Positions 9,892 through 18,780 of a stretch of DNA of 64,000 bases are shown here, piece by piece; within the stretch, counting starts at the first letter, position 1; every line of letters begins with the position of its first letter. Position numbers and translations under genes: made by a program. The notes beneath the pieces are model-generated. The model had not been told where the DNA came from. It searched no databases and worked only from the letters and a program-made list of their open reading frames with translations. Source of the stretch: Chryseobacterium paridis (GTDB taxonomy: Bacteria; Bacteroidota; Bacteroidia; Flavobacteriales; Weeksellaceae); assembly GCF_016595215.1 (NCBI RefSeq), contig NZ_JAENHK010000001.1:496001-560000 (forward strand). Reading direction: 5' to 3'.

Positions 9892-9918
9892 TTTAACATA
9901 CGTAAATAATATGTTAAA
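9892..9918. repeat. Perfect 9-base inverted repeat with 9-base spacer
   Basis: TTTAACATA and TATGTTAAA lie nine bases apart, just after the efflux terminator and about 60 bases before the next gene's -7 box. It may be an operator or a second weak hairpin. A half-copy (TGTTAAA) follows at 9922-9928. Confidence 0.5.
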
Positions 9919-9976
9919 ATGTGTTAAAGTAAGAACCTGACATTAATCATATCAAAGCTCTTTTGGTCGGAATCTC

Positions 9977-9984
9977 TACTTTTG
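9977..9984 (+). promoter_or_regulatory. -7 box for the NlpC/P60 gene
   Basis: TACTTTTG fits TAnnTTTG. It predicts a leader of about 45-50 bases before the ATG at 10038. No convincing -33 element was found. Confidence 0.4.
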
Positions 9985-10037
9985 TAATGCTTTTGGAAAT
10001 AAATATTCCTTTATTTAACACGGATAATCAAATATAT

Positions 10038-10748
10038 ATGAAGAAAAGAGTTTTGTTTTATTTAGTTGCTTTAGTCTCTACAGTTTCTCTGCAATCGTGC
10101 GTTACAAACTATGTGGTATCAAAACCAGCAACTTACACTAAAGAATACAAAACAGATGCCAAACTAGCTTCTATCGACACCAAGAAAATGGAACAAGATA
10201 AAAAGCAATTGATCAACTCTTTCATCTCTGAAAAGGCAGCAGTTTTATCTAACGCAAAAAATACTTTAAGAAATTCTGAGATTGCAAAAGCAATCAAACA
10301 CAATAAAACGATCGACAACATCCTTACTGAAGCTGAAACATACCTGGGAACTCCTTACAGATACGGAGGAACAACAAGAAACGGTATAGATTGTTCAGCT
10401 TTTGTTCTTTCTGTATTCGGAGCTGCAGCAGGTCTTAGCTTACCAAGAGTAGCCGCTTCTCAATCTCAGGAAGGAGAAAGAATAGAAAAGGAAAACCTAC
10501 AGAAAGGTGATTTGATTTTCTTTTCACATGGAAGAAGAATCTCTCACGTAGGTATTGTAGAAAGTGTTTCTGAAGATGGTGAAATTAAATTTATCCACGC
10601 AGCTACTTCGAAAGGAGTTATGATTTCTTCACTTAATGATTCTTATTGGGGACCTAAATTCAGATTTGCGAAAAGAGTAATCAACGAAGAAGGAGATGCA
10701 TATAACAACCTAGCTGCAGTTACAGCATCAACAGCGACAAGTTTTTAA
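10038..10748 (+). CDS. NlpC/P60-family peptidoglycan peptidase lipoprotein
   Basis: Predicted cell-wall endopeptidase cleaving peptide stems, anchored as a lipoprotein. The ATG at 10038 gives a 20-residue signal with lipobox VSLQSC (lipid Cys21); an upstream in-frame TTG lacks a signal. A Lys-rich helical spacer covers about 35-95. The NlpC/P60 domain covers about 100-225, with LGTPYRYGGTTRNGIDCSAF (catalytic C119), ISHVGIV (H170) and FIHAATSKGVMI (H187). Total 236 residues, normal for a single-domain Spr/NlpC-like enzyme. It is monocistronic, with its own promoter box and terminator. Confidence 0.93.
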   Translation: MKKRVLFYLVALVSTVSLQSCVTNYVVSKPATYTKEYKTDAKLASIDTKKMEQDKKQLINSFISEKAAVLSNAKNTLRNSEIAKAIKHNKTIDNILTEAETYLGTPYRYGGTTRNGIDCSAFVLSVFGAAAGLSLPRVAASQSQEGERIEKENLQKGDLIFFSHGRRISHVGIVESVSEDGEIKFIHAATSKGVMISSLNDSYWGPKFRFAKRVINEEGDAYNNLAAVTASTATSF

Positions 10749-10773
10749 TTTTAAATAATTGATCTAAATACTG

Positions 10774-10805
10774 AAAGCCATCAAATGTTTGATGGCTTTT
10801 TCTTT
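10774..10805 (+). terminator. Terminator of the NlpC/P60 gene
   Basis: Eleven-base-pair perfect stem, AAAGCCATCAA with TTGATGGCTTT, and a T-rich tail. It may also slow the convergent minus-strand operon, although the A-run on that side is short. Confidence 0.85.
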
Positions 10806-10913
10806 GTATTATAGCTATTGAATCAAAACCAATAAGAAGCTCTGACAGCCTTATCGAATTAAATTTATTCTTTCATTCTCAAACCAGGAACTTTCCACTT
10901 TCCACTCACATAA

Positions 10914-11495
10914 CTAGCTATTCTTATCGATCTCAATATCTAGCTTATAAAGAAGACCATGTACTTCAGAAAGTGAAAATTTAGCCTTCTTTAGCCTATT
11001 AAAAACAGGATCGATGGTATAATTGAAGGAAGTTCTAAGATCTGCTTTCTCCAGATTTGTATTTTCAAAGACAGCTCCGGATAAATCACAGTTCATAAAG
11101 AATGCATTTGATAAATCACACTCCGCCCAGTCAACTTCTATTAGTTTCGAATTCTTAAATACTGTTTTCTTAAGTGAGGTTTTATAGAATACAGAATTGT
11201 TTAAAGCACAACCATCAAATTTGAAAGATAAGCCAAACTCATTACATTCATTAAACTGAAGTCCTAGCATCTTACATTCCTTGAAAATAACATCTCTAAA
11301 AGCAGTAGATACCAGTTTTATCATGCTTAGATTACATCCGGTAAATTCACAGTCATTAAAATTGAATCCGGAAAGATCAGCGTATTCAAAATTACAATTC
11401 CTAAAAGTACAATTTTCGTATTCTCCTTTATCCAAAGGTTGCAGAGTAAAGTCTATGTTATCAAAGTTCTGATCAAGAATATATATGTCTTTCAT
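10914..11495 (-). CDS. Pentapeptide-repeat protein, Qnr-like layout
   Basis: Cytosolic protein of 193 residues, almost entirely pentapeptide repeats with Phe/Leu at the centre: CTFRNCNFEYADLSGFNF, FRDVIFKECKMLGLQF, CDLSNAFFMNCDLSGAVF. It should fold as a right-handed quadrilateral beta-helix. The C-terminal helical cap (LSEVHGLLYKLDIEI) and two-column layout resemble Qnr/MfpA proteins, which protect DNA gyrase from quinolones. That function is inference only; many flavobacterial members are untested. The start at 11495 is preferred over an in-frame start eight codons upstream. It lies 109 bases after rodA on the same strand with no terminator seen between, so it may be read through from the elongasome operon. 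Confidence 0.85.
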   Translation of the reverse strand: MKDIYILDQNFDNIDFTLQPLDKGEYENCTFRNCNFEYADLSGFNFNDCEFTGCNLSMIKLVSTAFRDVIFKECKMLGLQFNECNEFGLSFKFDGCALNNSVFYKTSLKKTVFKNSKLIEVDWAECDLSNAFFMNCDLSGAVFENTNLEKADLRTSFNYTIDPVFNRLKKAKFSLSEVHGLLYKLDIEIDKNS

Positions 11496-11604
11496 AATTA
11501 CTATAAGATTTGTAAACAAAAGGATAGTCTACCCTTAGGCAGAGTTTTTAAACAACAGAAGAACAACAGCTTTTCTGCCATTTTGCAGTTCAGCCTAAAT
11601 CCCG

Positions 11605-12834
11605 CTACACCAAACTGTTCTTATCCGAATAATTAAGTTTAAAAAAGATAAAAGTCATCGTAGAAAAGGCAAGCAAAGAACTGCCTCCATAACTAAAGTA
11701 AGGCAACGGAATCCCAACTGTTGGAAAAAGCCCCATAACCATCCCTAAATTGATCGAAAAGTGCATCAGTAAGATCGAGGCGAAACAATAGCCGAATACT
11801 CTGTTAAAAGTGGATTTCTGCTTTTCTGCAAGATAGTAGATTCTACCGATGTAAAGCATATAACATAAAACCAATGCTGCACTTCCAACAAATCCCCATT
11901 CTTCACCTACAGTACAGAAAATATAATCGGTACTTTGTTCGGGTACAAATTTACCCTGAGTCACAGAACCTTCGCGATATCCTTTTCCCAGCAGTCCACC
12001 AGAACCAATTGCTGTTTTAGAATAAAGCAAATTATATCCGGAAGTATCTCTAAAAGCTTTTTCTCCTTTGTAAAGAACCTCTATTCTTTCCCTTTGGTGT
12101 TTAGGTAATTTTTCTAAAATGTAGGGTGTCGCAAAAGCCAAACCACACAACAGTATAATAGACCCGGCAATACTCGAAATTGAAATGATATTCCAGGACA
12201 TCTTATAGTAATTCATCGCGATCAAAATTCCGGCAATCACTAAAATAGCAATCACTACATAAATAGGATCTATCGCCAGTGAGACCAGGAAAACAGAAGC
12301 AAAAAGAAACCCGATTCCGAATAATAATCCACTTAAGCCCTCTCGATATAAAGCAATGAAAAATGCAACAAAAACAAGTAATGATCCTACATCAGGGATA
12401 GCCAATACCACTATCGCAGGAATTCCCACGATGGCTAAGGATGTTAAAAGAGATTTTCTGTTACTTAAATTAAAATCAGGTCCGGAAACATAATTGGCCA
12501 GCATTAACGCTGTTCCCAATTTAGCAAATTCTACAGGCTGTAAACTTAGAGGTCCAAACTTATACCAGTTTTTCTGACCTAGAACTTCTTTTCCAAAAGG
12601 GAATAAACCAATTAACAATAAGACTCCGATGATATAGATAATCCCCGCCATATTCTCGAAGAATTTTGTTCGGGTAAAAAAGATAATCAAACCAACAAAA
12701 ACTGAAACCCCAAACCATACAGCTTGTCTGGTTCCACTTGCTGGTTCCACACTGTAAATATTTGCTATCGCAAAAATGCAAAGCAGGAAATACAGACCAA
12801 GACCTAACTTATCTAATCCCTCTGTCCATTTCAT
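11605..12834 (-). CDS. rodA: Rod-shape SEDS glycosyltransferase RodA
   Basis: Integral-membrane peptidoglycan polymerase of the SEDS family. It polymerises lipid II during side-wall growth together with PBP2. 409 residues and about ten TM helices. Family segments visible are KFGPLSLQPVEFAKLGTA near TM4, the periplasmic loop RIEVLYKGEKAFRDTSGYN, and FVPEQSTDYIFCTVGEEWGF. The C-terminal GIPLPYFSYGGSSLL is the strongest SEDS signature. The ATG overlaps the PBP2 stop by four bases, so synthesis of the two partners is coupled. Confidence 0.96.
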   Translation of the reverse strand: MKWTEGLDKLGLGLYFLLCIFAIANIYSVEPASGTRQAVWFGVSVFVGLIIFFTRTKFFENMAGIIYIIGVLLLIGLFPFGKEVLGQKNWYKFGPLSLQPVEFAKLGTALMLANYVSGPDFNLSNRKSLLTSLAIVGIPAIVVLAIPDVGSLLVFVAFFIALYREGLSGLLFGIGFLFASVFLVSLAIDPIYVVIAILVIAGILIAMNYYKMSWNIISISSIAGSIILLCGLAFATPYILEKLPKHQRERIEVLYKGEKAFRDTSGYNLLYSKTAIGSGGLLGKGYREGSVTQGKFVPEQSTDYIFCTVGEEWGFVGSAALVLCYMLYIGRIYYLAEKQKSTFNRVFGYCFASILLMHFSINLGMVMGLFPTVGIPLPYFSYGGSSLLAFSTMTFIFFKLNYSDKNSLV

Positions 12835-14861
12835 TGCTCTTTATTTTTTTTAGTTTGAACTTCTGCGTCTATCTGTTTCTGTAATTTTTCTTTCTGCTTT
12901 TTGATAAAATCCAGGCTGTCTTGTGCTCTTTTGAGTTTTACAGAGTCTAGCTTAGGATCTTTATACAATCCTTTACGTTTTAAATCAACAATCCACTGTC
13001 TTTTATATTCAGGCATGAAACTCGCTGAGGTCATCTTCTTATAAAGATTTTCTCTTTTTAAGTCTCCTGTTATATACTTTTCTGCAATTACAGTACTGGC
13101 AGGTCCTGCCCAAGTAGCACCAAATCCAGCATGTTCCATTACAGCAACGACAACAATTTTAGGTTTGTCGGCAGGTGCAATCAATACAAAAATTGAATTA
13201 TCTTTTCCTTGTGGAACCTGTGCTGTTCCTGTTTTAGCCAATTGGGTAAAGTCATTTGATTTTAATCCTCGTGCCGTACCATTTAAAACCACCGCTTCCA
13301 TCCCTTTTAAAACAGGACCAAAGTGTTTAGGATCAACTAAAGTTTTATGTTTCACCTTAAATCTTGGATCAGGATTAGGCTTCCCGTCAATAGATTTTAC
13401 AATATGTGGCGTATAATACCATCCTTTATTAGCAATAGCCCCAACATAGTTTGCCAGCTGAAGGGGTGTAACCATAACGTCCCCTTGTCCCATTCCATTG
13501 AAAACAGCACCAGTCGCTAAAACATCCCAGTTCTTACCATCCTTTTTGGAACCACTGGCTTTAAGGATATTGCTCATTCTTTTTTCATAAAACTCTCCTG
13601 ATGGAATTCTGCCTTTTGCTCCTACAGCAAAGTCATTATTCAGGAATTCTCCTACTCCGAAGCTACTCATAATAGATTTCCACTCATCAACCCCCTTTGA
13701 AGGGTTTCCAGGATATTTATTAACAATCGCCAAAAATGCGTAAGAGAAGTAACAGTTACTCGAAACCTGTATGGAAGGAATCAAAGGAATTGCTCCACCA
13801 TGACCTTTAATTCTTAAACCTCTGTAATTAAATCCTCCTCCACAAGGAAAAACAGTATTCTCATCCATTACCCCCATCTGCATACCTGCTAAAGCAGTTA
13901 GTAGTTTAAAAGTAGATCCCGGAGGATATGCTGCTTGAAGTGATCTGTCAAAGGTAGGCTTATTTTCGTATATTGTATCTTTAGATAAAGCGTACAGGTT
14001 TTTCGATTTTGATGGTCCTGTAAAAAGATTTGGATCAATATCCGGTCCAGTTGCAGCAACTAAAACCTCTCCGTTATTCGGATCTAAGGCAACAATTGCT
14101 CCGTGTTTATTCACCATCATTTCTTCGGCCATTCTCTGGAGATCGTAATCAATAGTTAAAGTAATATCTTTTCCCGTAATTACATCTTTGTCCAGTGATC
14201 CGTTTTTGTATGATCCAATATTCCGAAGTCTGATATCCTTTTGGATATATTTCAGCCCTTTAACCCCTCGAAGTTGCTTTTCATAAGATTTTTCAACTCC
14301 CGTTTTTCCAATAAAATCTCCAGGAAGATAGTAGGTAGAATCCTTTTTTATATCTCTTTCATTCACCTCACTCGTATAACCTAAAAGATTTCCTGAAGTA
14401 GAAACTTCATACTGACGCTGAGGTCTTGAAACAATACTAAAAGCAGGATATTTAAATATGATTTCCTGAACCCTTGCAATATCTTCTCTGCTAAGATCCT
14501 TGATAAATGTCATAGGAGTCAGCTTGGAATAGTATTTCTCTTTTTTAATGGCATTGATTTTATTAATGAAATCAGTTTTGCCTATTTTCATTAAATTACA
14601 AAATCCCAGGGTATCAAAATCCGGTTTCATTAATGCCTGGGTAAAAGAGATTTCATAAGCAGGTTGATTACCTACCATTATTTTACCATTCCTGTCAAAA
14701 ATAACACCTCTTTGCGGAATAACGTATTCTATTTTAATGGATGTATTCGCCGCATTCAGGGCATAACGATCTGTAAATAACTGTAAATAAGAAAGCCTCG
14801 CCACAAAAATGAGGGCAATAACAGCGACAACGGCAAAGATTTTTAAATAACGTGTGTTCAA
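12831..14861 (-). CDS. mrdA: Penicillin-binding protein 2 (elongation transpeptidase)
   Basis: Class B PBP that cross-links peptidoglycan in the Rod complex. 676 residues: an N-terminal TM anchor (about 8-28), the pedestal/dimerisation domain starting at IPQRGVIFDRNG, and a transpeptidase domain. Active-site motifs are S316-T-F-K319, S367-S-N369 and K543-T-G545. A charged Lys/Gln-rich C-terminal tail of about 60 residues follows the domain. It overlaps both mreD upstream and rodA downstream by four bases. Beta-lactams should acylate S316. Confidence 0.96.
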   Translation of the reverse strand: MNTRYLKIFAVVAVIALIFVARLSYLQLFTDRYALNAANTSIKIEYVIPQRGVIFDRNGKIMVGNQPAYEISFTQALMKPDFDTLGFCNLMKIGKTDFINKINAIKKEKYYSKLTPMTFIKDLSREDIARVQEIIFKYPAFSIVSRPQRQYEVSTSGNLLGYTSEVNERDIKKDSTYYLPGDFIGKTGVEKSYEKQLRGVKGLKYIQKDIRLRNIGSYKNGSLDKDVITGKDITLTIDYDLQRMAEEMMVNKHGAIVALDPNNGEVLVAATGPDIDPNLFTGPSKSKNLYALSKDTIYENKPTFDRSLQAAYPPGSTFKLLTALAGMQMGVMDENTVFPCGGGFNYRGLRIKGHGGAIPLIPSIQVSSNCYFSYAFLAIVNKYPGNPSKGVDEWKSIMSSFGVGEFLNNDFAVGAKGRIPSGEFYEKRMSNILKASGSKKDGKNWDVLATGAVFNGMGQGDVMVTPLQLANYVGAIANKGWYYTPHIVKSIDGKPNPDPRFKVKHKTLVDPKHFGPVLKGMEAVVLNGTARGLKSNDFTQLAKTGTAQVPQGKDNSIFVLIAPADKPKIVVVAVMEHAGFGATWAGPASTVIAEKYITGDLKRENLYKKMTSASFMPEYKRQWIVDLKRKGLYKDPKLDSVKLKRAQDSLDFIKKQKEKLQKQIDAEVQTKKNKEQ

Positions 14862-15364
14862 ACTTTTTGTTTGATTTTAAATATTAATGCGTAAATAACT
14901 ATAAATATAAAGGAAATTACACTTGTTACCAACACATTAAATAATATTTCAAAAAATCTGCTGAACTTGAAGAACTCAATGTATTGTACTAAAAGCTGAT
15001 GCAAGAAAATACTTGAAAAAAGAAACAGTAAAAACTGTCCCCATTGAAGGGATTGGAAAGAAAAGAAATCCGTAGACGTGTCAGTGGATGTCCTGAAAAT
15101 CAATGTTCTGAAATACGCAATGAGCGTTGTCGCGAGAGCATTAATCCCCCATGAATATAAGAAAGCATCTATTGAAAGTCCTATTAAAAAACTTAATGCC
15201 AAAAATTGAAATTTATTTCTGAAAAAAGGATAGAACATGACAAACACAGGATATAACACTGGTGTGTATTTTCCAAACAGCGTAATCCTGTTCAAAACAA
15301 AAATTTGTAATGCAACAAGAAAAATCATGATTAAAATATCAGTAAATAGTGTTCTGCTAATCAT
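14858..15364 (-). CDS. mreD: Rod-shape protein MreD
   Basis: Small integral-membrane protein of the elongasome, 168 residues with five or six TM helices. Sequence conservation in this family is poor. The call rests on size, hydrophobic profile, the VLNRITLFGKYTPVLYPVFV start typical of flavobacterial MreD, and its place between mreC and mrdA. It overlaps mreC by eight bases and mrdA by four. Confidence 0.92.
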   Translation of the reverse strand: MISRTLFTDILIMIFLVALQIFVLNRITLFGKYTPVLYPVFVMFYPFFRNKFQFLALSFLIGLSIDAFLYSWGINALATTLIAYFRTLIFRTSTDTSTDFFSFQSLQWGQFLLFLFSSIFLHQLLVQYIEFFKFSRFFEILFNVLVTSVISFIFIVIYALIFKIKQKV

Positions 15365-16211
15365 TTTCCTTTTTTATTACTGCCTGTAACGTATCCTGAA
15401 TCTTTTGAACCTCAGCTTTCTTAAGACTCTTCACAACATATACTTTGTTTAGAGGTCCCATCTTTTCACTAAGTTCTACTGAAATGTCCCAAAATCCTGT
15501 TTTGTTATCTACGGAATATCCCGCAATTGTACCAATCATAACCCCTTTTGGGAAAATTGCAGATTTACCATCAGTAACGATAGTATCTCCGATCTTTAAT
15601 GCTACATACTTGGGAATATCTGATAAATGCATTATTCTGGAATTATCACCATTCCAAGTTAATGTTCCAAAATATCCTGATTTTTTTAAAGATGCATTGA
15701 TACGGATTCTGTTGACACTTAAAACCGATTGAACCAATGCATAACTATCTGTAGAATTAATAACAATCCCCGCTACTCCTTTTGGAGCCATAACACCCAT
15801 TTGAGGAAATACTCCATCTCTTCGGCCGCGATTGATTGTAAAATAATTATTACGTCTATTGATACTGTTAAAAACAATTTCACCATCTACAAATGTATAG
15901 ATCTGCCCTCCTCCTAACGTATCATGAACTTTTCTGAAAACTGGTTTTTTAGCCCCATCTTTTCCATAAAGCTCAATCATTAAAGCTTTATTCTGTGCAA
16001 CAAGATCTTCGTTGATCTGCTTAAGTTTTAAATAGGAAACCCCTTCATCAATATACCCCGAAACCCAAGAATTTAAAGCGGCCGACTGACCAGCGATCCA
16101 GGATTTCTGCATGGCATTTTTAGAGAATATAAGAATCAGAGCAATAATTTGCAAGAAAATAAAGAAGACAAAAAGAGCGTTCTTCGAAAATAATCTCAGC
16201 AAAAATCCCAT
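15357..16211 (-). CDS. mreC: Rod-shape protein MreC
   Basis: Periplasmic elongasome scaffold that activates PBP2, anchored in the inner membrane. 284 residues: TM helix about 11-31, a coiled coil (about 60-95, KLKQINEDLVAQNKALMIEL), then the double beta-barrel core (about 110-270) with GVAGIVINSTDSYALVQSVL and GDTIVTDGKSAIFPKGVMIG. It lies 26 bases after mreB and overlaps mreD. Start and length are normal for the family. Confidence 0.95.
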   Translation of the reverse strand: MGFLLRLFSKNALFVFFIFLQIIALILIFSKNAMQKSWIAGQSAALNSWVSGYIDEGVSYLKLKQINEDLVAQNKALMIELYGKDGAKKPVFRKVHDTLGGGQIYTFVDGEIVFNSINRRNNYFTINRGRRDGVFPQMGVMAPKGVAGIVINSTDSYALVQSVLSVNRIRINASLKKSGYFGTLTWNGDNSRIMHLSDIPKYVALKIGDTIVTDGKSAIFPKGVMIGTIAGYSVDNKTGFWDISVELSEKMGPLNKVYVVKSLKKAEVQKIQDTLQAVIKKEND

Positions 16212-16237
16212 TCAGATAGTATCGTAAAAAGTTAAAA

Positions 16238-17263
16238 TTATTTAATTAAGAAATTGAATTTATCCATATTCTTAAGTGCAATCCCTGTTCCGCGAACTAC
16301 GGCTCTTAAAGGATCTTCAGCTACGAAAACAGGAAGACCGGTTTTCTTATGCAATCTGTCTGCAAGACCTCTCAATAATGCACCTCCTCCTGCAAGATAA
16401 ATACCTGTTTTATAAATATCAGCGGCCAATTCCGGCGGAGTAAGAGACAGAGTTTCCATTACAGCATCTTCAATTCTAATAATAGATTTGTCTAATGCAC
16501 GGGCAATCTCTTTGTAACCCACCATAATTTCTTTTGGCTTCCCTGTAATAAGGTCTCTACCTTGTACCGGGATATCTTCAATATCTACGTCTAAATCTTC
16601 AACAGCAGACCCCACTTCAATCTTCACTCTTTCTGCAGTTCTTTCACCAATATAAAGGTTATGGTGTGTTCTCAGGAAATAAGCAATATCATTTGTAAAT
16701 ACGTCTCCTGCAATTTTCACGGATTTATCACAAACGATACCTCCTAATGCCACTACTGCAATTTCAGTAGTACCACCACCTATGTCGATGATCATATTCC
16801 CCTCAGGTTTCTGTACATCGATTCCAACTCCTATTGCAGCTGCCATTGGTTCATAAATAAGTCTTACTTCCTTAGCATTTACCTTCTGTGCAGAATCTCT
16901 TACTGCTCTTTTTTCCACTTCTGTAATTCCTGAAGGAATACAGATTACGATTCTTAAAGCAGGCTGAATAAATTTACCTTTAATCCCAGGGATTTTCTTG
17001 ATAAATTCTTTGATCATATGCTCAGAAGCATGAAAGTCTGCAATAACCCCGTCTTTCAAAGGACGGATGGTTTTGATATCTTCATGGGTTTTACCCTGCA
17101 TATGTTTAGCTTGTTCCCCCACAGCTATCGGCCTGCCAGTAGATCGTTCAATTGCAACAATTGACGGCTGGTCTATAACAATTTTATTATTATGGATGAT
17201 AAGTGTGTTAGCAGTTCCCAAGTCTATCGCAATTTCTTGCGTAAACATATCGAATAAACTCAT
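16238..17263 (-). CDS. mreB: Actin-like rod-shape protein MreB
   Basis: Cytoplasmic actin homologue that forms membrane filaments steering side-wall synthesis. 341 residues. Nucleotide-binding motifs are phosphate-1 AIDLGTANTLI near the N-terminus, phosphate-2 IIDIGGGTTEIAV and adenosine loop LAGGGALLRGLADRL. First gene of mreB-mreC-mreD-mrdA-rodA, transcribed leftward from a -7 box 24 bases upstream and divergent from the haem operon. The IPGIKGKFIQPALRIVICIP stretch is typical of MreB as opposed to FtsA or DnaK. Confidence 0.97.
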   Translation of the reverse strand: MSLFDMFTQEIAIDLGTANTLIIHNNKIVIDQPSIVAIERSTGRPIAVGEQAKHMQGKTHEDIKTIRPLKDGVIADFHASEHMIKEFIKKIPGIKGKFIQPALRIVICIPSGITEVEKRAVRDSAQKVNAKEVRLIYEPMAAAIGVGIDVQKPEGNMIIDIGGGTTEIAVVALGGIVCDKSVKIAGDVFTNDIAYFLRTHHNLYIGERTAERVKIEVGSAVEDLDVDIEDIPVQGRDLITGKPKEIMVGYKEIARALDKSIIRIEDAVMETLSLTPPELAADIYKTGIYLAGGGALLRGLADRLHKKTGLPVFVAEDPLRAVVRGTGIALKNMDKFNFLIK

Positions 17264-17286
17264 ATTTTTCTTCGGATTTAAGTTTA

Positions 17287-17294
17287 CAAAGATA
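17287..17294 (-). promoter_or_regulatory. -7 box of the mreB operon promoter
   Basis: On the minus strand the sequence reads TATCTTTG, an exact TAnnTTTG match, 24 bases before the mreB ATG. A -33 element at normal spacing is not evident. Confidence 0.5.
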
Positions 17295-17488
17295 TAAATT
17301 ATACACTACTAATGAAATTTGGCAAGCATATAATTTGGTTAAAATTTTATTAAAATTTGAAATATTTTATTAACGATTAATATAATTTCACTATAATATT
17401 AAATTTGATCCTAAAATACCGCTGAATTTATAGTTTTTTACGATAATTATCATACATAATTTCAGAAAGCGTTTAATTAAAAAAAACG

Positions 17489-17496
17489 TAAATTTG
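17489..17496 (+). promoter_or_regulatory. -7 box of the haem operon promoter
   Basis: TAAATTTG, an exact consensus match, ends nine bases before the hemA ATG (17506). The message would have a leader of only a few bases. An in-frame TTG at 17494 lies inside this box and so cannot be the start. Confidence 0.55.
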
Positions 17497-17505
17497 CGCC
17501 TGGAT

Positions 17506-18780
17506 ATGTTACAATACTCTCATACACATCAAACTTCAAATTTCGCCGTACTTTCTATAAGCTATGAAAAAGCTGATGGAGAAACACGAGGAAAGTTTGC
17601 ATTTTTTGATGAAAACATAAAAAGTTTCGTTACCCGAATTCATGATGAAAATTTAGGGGACGCTTTTGTTGTTTCCACTTGCAACAGAACTGAGATTTAT
17701 ACCACTACTTCCAATTATCTTTTGGTGGCTGAAGAATACTGCAAAACGATTGGAGTGAATATCACAGACTTTTTACAATTTGCCAATATTCTGACCAAAG
17801 AGGAAGCTTTAACACACCTGTTCAGAGTAGCAGCTGGTCTTGAGAGCCAAATCATAGGAGATTTTGAAATTATAGGACAAATCAAAAAAGCATACAGCAG
17901 ATTTAAGAAGGAAAGACAAAATTCCAATCCTTACCTGGAAAGAGCGATCAATTCAGCGATTCAGATTTCAAAAAGGATCAAAAACGAAACAGGTATTTCA
18001 AATGGTGCTGCTTCTGTTTCCTATGCTGCCGTTCATTACATCCTTAACAACCAGAAAAGGATTACTGAAAAAAACATTTTACTTTTAGGTGTCGGAGAAA
18101 TCGGGCAAAACACGGTTGAAAATCTAGTAAAACATGTTTATCAGCCAAAAATAAAAATCACAAACAGAACTCAGGAGAAAGCAGAGAAGATTTCCGAGAA
18201 ATATACAATTCCTCATGTTGACTATGCTGATTTTGATAAGGAACTGAAAAATACAGATATCCTGATCGTTGCAACAGGGGCGAAACATCCAATTGTGAAT
18301 GCTTCTCATTTTCCAAATGGAAAAGAAACTTTAGTCATTGACCTTTCTATTCCGCATAACGTTGAAAAAGATGTTACGAACAACAAAAATGTAACATTAA
18401 TTGATGTGGACGAGCTTTCAAAGCAAATCCAGGAAACCATTCAACAAAGAGAAAAAGAAATTCCAAAAGCAGAACTTATCATTAAGGAAATGGCAAAAGA
18501 TTTTCTTGAATGGGAAAAAAAGAGAAAATTAGCTCCTAATATCCACCATTTTAAAGCGGTCTTAAAGAATATGGAACGTAATGAAATGCACCAGTTCTAC
18601 AGAAAAAATAAGTACATCAATATAGACGATATGGCGCTTTCTGAGAAAATGATTCAGAAAATCACCAATCGTTTTGCAAAATACATCATAGACAACCCTT
18701 GGAAAGCCGAAGAAATTAGTAAATTAATGCACGAAATATTAGTTGAACAACCAAACAACGAATTCAATGAAAAGCATTAG
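17506..18780 (+). CDS. hemA: Glutamyl-tRNA reductase
   Basis: First step of C5 haem synthesis: reduces Glu-tRNA(Glu) to glutamate-1-semialdehyde with NADPH. 424 residues. The catalytic Cys is C59 in VVSTCNRTEIY. The substrate pocket AAGLESQIIGDFEIIGQIK is intact, the Rossmann motif is LLLGVGEIGQNTVENL, and a C-terminal helical dimerisation domain follows. Start 17506 fits the family and lies after the promoter box. The 3' end overlaps hemC by 14 bases, so hemA-hemC-hemD-hemE form one operon. The gene for the next enzyme (hemL) and hemB are not in the window. Confidence 0.96.
   Translation: MLQYSHTHQTSNFAVLSISYEKADGETRGKFAFFDENIKSFVTRIHDENLGDAFVVSTCNRTEIYTTTSNYLLVAEEYCKTIGVNITDFLQFANILTKEEALTHLFRVAAGLESQIIGDFEIIGQIKKAYSRFKKERQNSNPYLERAINSAIQISKRIKNETGISNGAASVSYAAVHYILNNQKRITEKNILLLGVGEIGQNTVENLVKHVYQPKIKITNRTQEKAEKISEKYTIPHVDYADFDKELKNTDILIVATGAKHPIVNASHFPNGKETLVIDLSIPHNVEKDVTNNKNVTLIDVDELSKQIQETIQQREKEIPKAELIIKEMAKDFLEWEKKRKLAPNIHHFKAVLKNMERNEMHQFYRKNKYINIDDMALSEKMIQKITNRFAKYIIDNPWKAEEISKLMHEILVEQPNNEFNEKH

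Larger units (their letters stand above)
9734..10037. other. Intergenic stretch between the efflux operon and the NlpC/P60 gene
   Basis: No coding potential is seen. It holds the efflux terminator (9848-9890), an AT-rich inverted repeat (9892-9918) and a -7 box (9977-9984) for the next gene. Confidence 0.7.

Noticed and set aside
10889..10908. Short tandem CTTTCCA repeat beside the pentapeptide gene
   Set aside because: Only about two and a half copies; too short to call a repeat element.
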